DNA of 59,922 nucleotides from positions 1 to 59,922 of the forward strand of contig JALSQD010000086.1 of NCBI GenBank assembly GCA_026985615.1. Direction: 5' to 3'. Under the pieces are notes generated by a model. That model was not told where the DNA came from, ran no database searches, and was given only the letters and a program-made list of their open reading frames with translations. Of this stretch, positions 57,811 to 59,922 are shown in pieces. The position numbers were made by a program, and so were the translations under genes. This stretch comes from Thermaceae bacterium. Its GTDB lineage: Bacteria; Deinococcota; Deinococci; Deinococcales; Marinithermaceae. Position 1 is the stretch's first letter, and each line of letters opens with the position of its first letter.

Positions 57811-58593
57811 TCAGTCGTAGCGCAGCGCGGCGTAGCCGACGACGCGGGAGCGGTCGCCGGAGGTGTCGCCGCTGGTGGCGTAGGCCAGCAGCTCCGGCCG
57901 CCAGCCGCGCGCTGCGGCCAGCGCGGTCAGCGCCGCCCAGGGATGGCGTCCGCAGGCCTCGTGCTGCAGCAAGCCGGCGGCGTCGAGCGCCAGCGCGGTC
58001 TCCAGCGTGGCGGCGTCGAGCCGGCGGGCCGTCTCGTCGGGGTGGTAGTGAGAGAGATCTGTGCTCACCACCACCACGTCGCCGGGGCGCACCACCGCGT
58101 CCAGGTACGGGGCCACCACTAGCGGATCGACCATCCCGAAGAGCAGCGGCACCAGCTTGAACCTGCCCAGGATGGCTTGCAGGAAGGGGAGCTCCACCTC
58201 CAGGCTGTGCTCGGGCAGGTGGGGTTCGTCGGCGGCGTTGAAGAGCGCCGAGCGCTCCAGCAGCTCCCCAAGACGCACGGTGTCCACCGGCACCTGCCCC
58301 AGGGGGGTTTCCCAGTAGGTGAAGTTGCCGGTGGAAACCCCGTCGAAGGCCACGTAGTGGGCCGGGCCCAGCAAAAAGACCGTGGGCTCGCGCCCCGCCA
58401 GGGGCTCCAGCGCCCGAAAACTGTAGGCCGCTACCGGCCCCGAGTAGACGTAGCCGGCGTGGGGCGCCACCACCGCCTTGGGGGCGTGGGCGGGCGGGTT
58501 CGACGCCATGGCCAGCAGCTCGTCCACCATCCGCGCCAGTTGCATGGGATCGGCCGGGTAGAAACTACCGGCCACCGCGGGTTTGCGTATCAT
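57811..58593 (-). CDS. amrB: AmmeMemoRadiSam system protein B (Memo-like)
   Basis: 260 aa. RKPAVAGSFYPADP, VVAPHAGYVYSGPVAAYSF, LLGPAHY, EHSLEVELPFLQ and STDLSHYHPDE are the Memo motifs, including the conserved His residues of the metal site that resembles class III dioxygenases. Human MEMO1 is the well-known homologue. It sits between amrS and amrA. Confidence 0.96.
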   Translation of the reverse strand: MIRKPAVAGSFYPADPMQLARMVDELLAMASNPPAHAPKAVVAPHAGYVYSGPVAAYSFRALEPLAGREPTVFLLGPAHYVAFDGVSTGNFTYWETPLGQVPVDTVRLGELLERSALFNAADEPHLPEHSLEVELPFLQAILGRFKLVPLLFGMVDPLVVAPYLDAVVRPGDVVVVSTDLSHYHPDETARRLDAATLETALALDAAGLLQHEACGRHPWAALTALAAARGWRPELLAYATSGDTSGDRSRVVGYAALRYD

Positions 58594-58608
58594 CGCCTCC
58601 TCCTTTCC

Positions 58609-59679
58609 TCACGCCCACACCCCCGGGATCCGGGCTCCGCACTTGTGGCAGACGCCGCGCTCCAGCCACAGCTCGTGAACCCGGTAGCCGTCGCGGGCGA
58701 TCAGCGGCGCGCCGCAACTCGGGCAGTAGGTGGTGGAGCGCTCGAGGTCGCGCACGTTGCCGACGTAGACGAAGTTCAGCCCTTCCTCCTTGCCGATCTC
58801 GTAGGCCTCCACCAGCTTCTCGTGCGGGGTGTAGGGGATGTCGCGCATCCGGTAGTCGGGGTGGGCGGCCGAGAGGTGCCAGGGAATGTCCTTGTTGACC
58901 CCGGCCAGGAACCGCGCCATCGCCCGGATTTCCTCGGGGCTGTCGTTGTGGCCGAGGATGAGCAGCGTGGTGACCTCCATCCAGACCTTTCCCCACTTCT
59001 CGGTGCCCAGGAACTCGATGTTCTCGAGCACCGGCTTCAGCCGCGCCCCGGTGAGCTCGCGGTAGAACTTCTCGCTGAAGCCCTTCAGGTCCAGGTTGAC
59101 CGCGTGCAGGTAGGGTTCCACGTAGTCCCAGGCGTGCTTCGTCTCGAAGCCGCTGGAAACGAAGACGTTGCGCATGCCCCGCTGGGTTGCCAGCTCGGCG
59201 ATGTCGTGGGCGTACTCCACCCAGACCACCGGCTCGTTGTAGGTGTAGGCGATCAGGCGCACGTCCATCTCCTCGGCAGTGCGTACCACCCGCTCCGGCG
59301 GCCAGTCCTCGCCTACGTAGCGGTCGGTCTGGCCGGTGGCGGGGTCCACCTTGAACTCGCGGAACTGGCTGATCTGCCAGTTCTGGCAGAACTTGCAAAA
59401 GAGGTTGCAGCCGACGGTGCCCAGGCTGAGAATGGGCTCGCCGGGCAGGAAGTGGTACAGCGGCTTCTTTTCCACCGGATCCACGTGGACCGCGGCCGCC
59501 TTGCCGTAGGTGACCAGGTAGAGCTTGCCGTCAAAGTTGCGCCGCACGCCGCATTTGCCCGCCTCACCCGGGGCGATGCCACACCAGTGGTGACAGGCGG
59601 TGCACTGCACCCACTCCTTGGGCAGCGGCCGGTAGAGGGCGCATTCGTGCAGCTTGGGGGATACGGCGGCTTCGGTCAT
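58609..59679 (-). CDS. amrS: AmmeMemoRadiSam system radical SAM enzyme
   Basis: 356 aa from ATG 59679; GTG 59724 is in frame but overlaps a TAAAAT promoter element. The N-terminal CTACHHWCGIAPGEAGKCGVR is a Cys-rich motif typical of the family. The radical SAM cluster motif is GCNLFCKFCQNW (CxxxCxxC). YNEPVVWVEYAHD and NLDLKGF follow. The C-terminus carries CPSCGAPL and CHKCGARIPG, a rubredoxin-like zinc or iron site found in some members. It is the first gene of the operon. Confidence 0.94.
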   Translation of the reverse strand: MTEAAVSPKLHECALYRPLPKEWVQCTACHHWCGIAPGEAGKCGVRRNFDGKLYLVTYGKAAAVHVDPVEKKPLYHFLPGEPILSLGTVGCNLFCKFCQNWQISQFREFKVDPATGQTDRYVGEDWPPERVVRTAEEMDVRLIAYTYNEPVVWVEYAHDIAELATQRGMRNVFVSSGFETKHAWDYVEPYLHAVNLDLKGFSEKFYRELTGARLKPVLENIEFLGTEKWGKVWMEVTTLLILGHNDSPEEIRAMARFLAGVNKDIPWHLSAAHPDYRMRDIPYTPHEKLVEAYEIGKEEGLNFVYVGNVRDLERSTTYCPSCGAPLIARDGYRVHELWLERGVCHKCGARIPGVWA

Positions 59680-59724
59680 TTCATAGCGGGGATGCTTAAT
59701 ATGCCTACGCTCATATTTTATCAC

Positions 59725-59922
59725 AATAACAAGCCGAGTAAAGCCGGTGCGCAGGCCGTGCGGGGCGGATCCAAAACTGGTACGTAGTCGGTGGTTCGTG
59801 GTAGGGGCAGCCGTGGGTCCGCCCGTAATGGCGGAACAACGATGGCGTGGCGTTTTTGCCTAGTCGCCGCAAAGCAATGCTCCCTCCCCTGGGGGAGGGT
59901 TGGGGAGGGGGTTGTGGGCGAT
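59725..59922. other. intergenic end of window
   Basis: No gene is seen. The last 45 bp hold the imperfect palindrome CCCTCCCCTGGGGGAGGG followed by a second GGGGAGGGGG run, a form common among dispersed repeats. TAAAAT near 59712-59717 on the minus strand may be the amrS -10 box. Confidence 0.5.

Noticed and set aside
59878..59920. CRISPR or tandem repeat at the window end
   Set aside because: Only a single imperfect palindrome plus a G-rich run is seen, with no regular repeat-spacer pattern; no CRISPR array was seen elsewhere.

Overview
The window is about 60 kb of GC-rich (roughly two-thirds G+C) chromosomal DNA, densely packed with genes. It looks like a member of the Thermaceae (Deinococcus-Thermus); a marine genus such as Oceanithermus or Marinithermus is possible but cannot be settled from sequence alone. 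The clues are a LysW-type lysine pathway (lysZ, lysJ, lysK), CarD, a Thermus-like beta-CASP RNase, a split PntAA/PntAB/PntB transhydrogenase, and promoters whose -10 box sits 5-9 nt before the start codon (leaderless mRNAs).

Layout. 1-9.1 kb: tRNA-Gln and housekeeping genes (lytic transglycosylase, mnmA, DUF1385 protein, pepA, SPOUT methyltransferase, orphan NarL-type kinase, beta-CASP RNase). 9.1-19.7 kb: a phosphate block with a PhnD-like protein lacking a signal peptide, phoB-phoR-phoU, pstS-C-A-B, a SixA-like phosphatase, and divergent ppx/gppA-HD and ppk1. Two matching PHO-box-like elements lie before phoB and pstS. 19.8-28.8 kb: a diguanylate cyclase, a MacB/LolD-type exporter, alaS, ruvX, mltG and a VOC protein. 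28.8-35.8 kb: a TAXI-type TRAP transporter beside an M29-like enzyme, a class III CoA-transferase and a nitroreductase-like protein. 35.9-41.2 kb: pntAA-pntAB-pntB, a kbl-type synthase and a second diguanylate cyclase. 41.2-45 kb: a minus-strand operon of a possible DdrA/Rad52-like protein, a metallophosphoesterase, carD, ksgA and metK. 45.1-52.2 kb: tRNA-Ala, glpKD, a third diguanylate cyclase, a COG3044 ATPase and trmL. 52.3-55.5 kb: lysZ, a lysine-rich leader ORF, lysJ and lysK. 55.6-59.7 kb: a degenerate GIY-YIG gene, a pair of inverted palindromes, and an operon amrS-amrB-amrA followed by an arginine kinase gene broken by two single-base frameshifts.

Most notable signals: (1) a true phosphagen (arginine) kinase gene, rare in bacteria, placed as the last gene of an AmmeMemoRadiSam operon; (2) a 15-codon lysine-rich leaderless leader ORF and hairpin before lysJ; (3) paired CTGAC repeats 11 bp apart at the same distance from the -10 box of phoB and pstS; (4) systematic leaderless starts that correct several gene starts; (5) an inverted pair of palindromes next to a GIY-YIG protein that lacks its catalytic Glu.

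All product names come from motif and whole-sequence recognition by eye; no database search was run.
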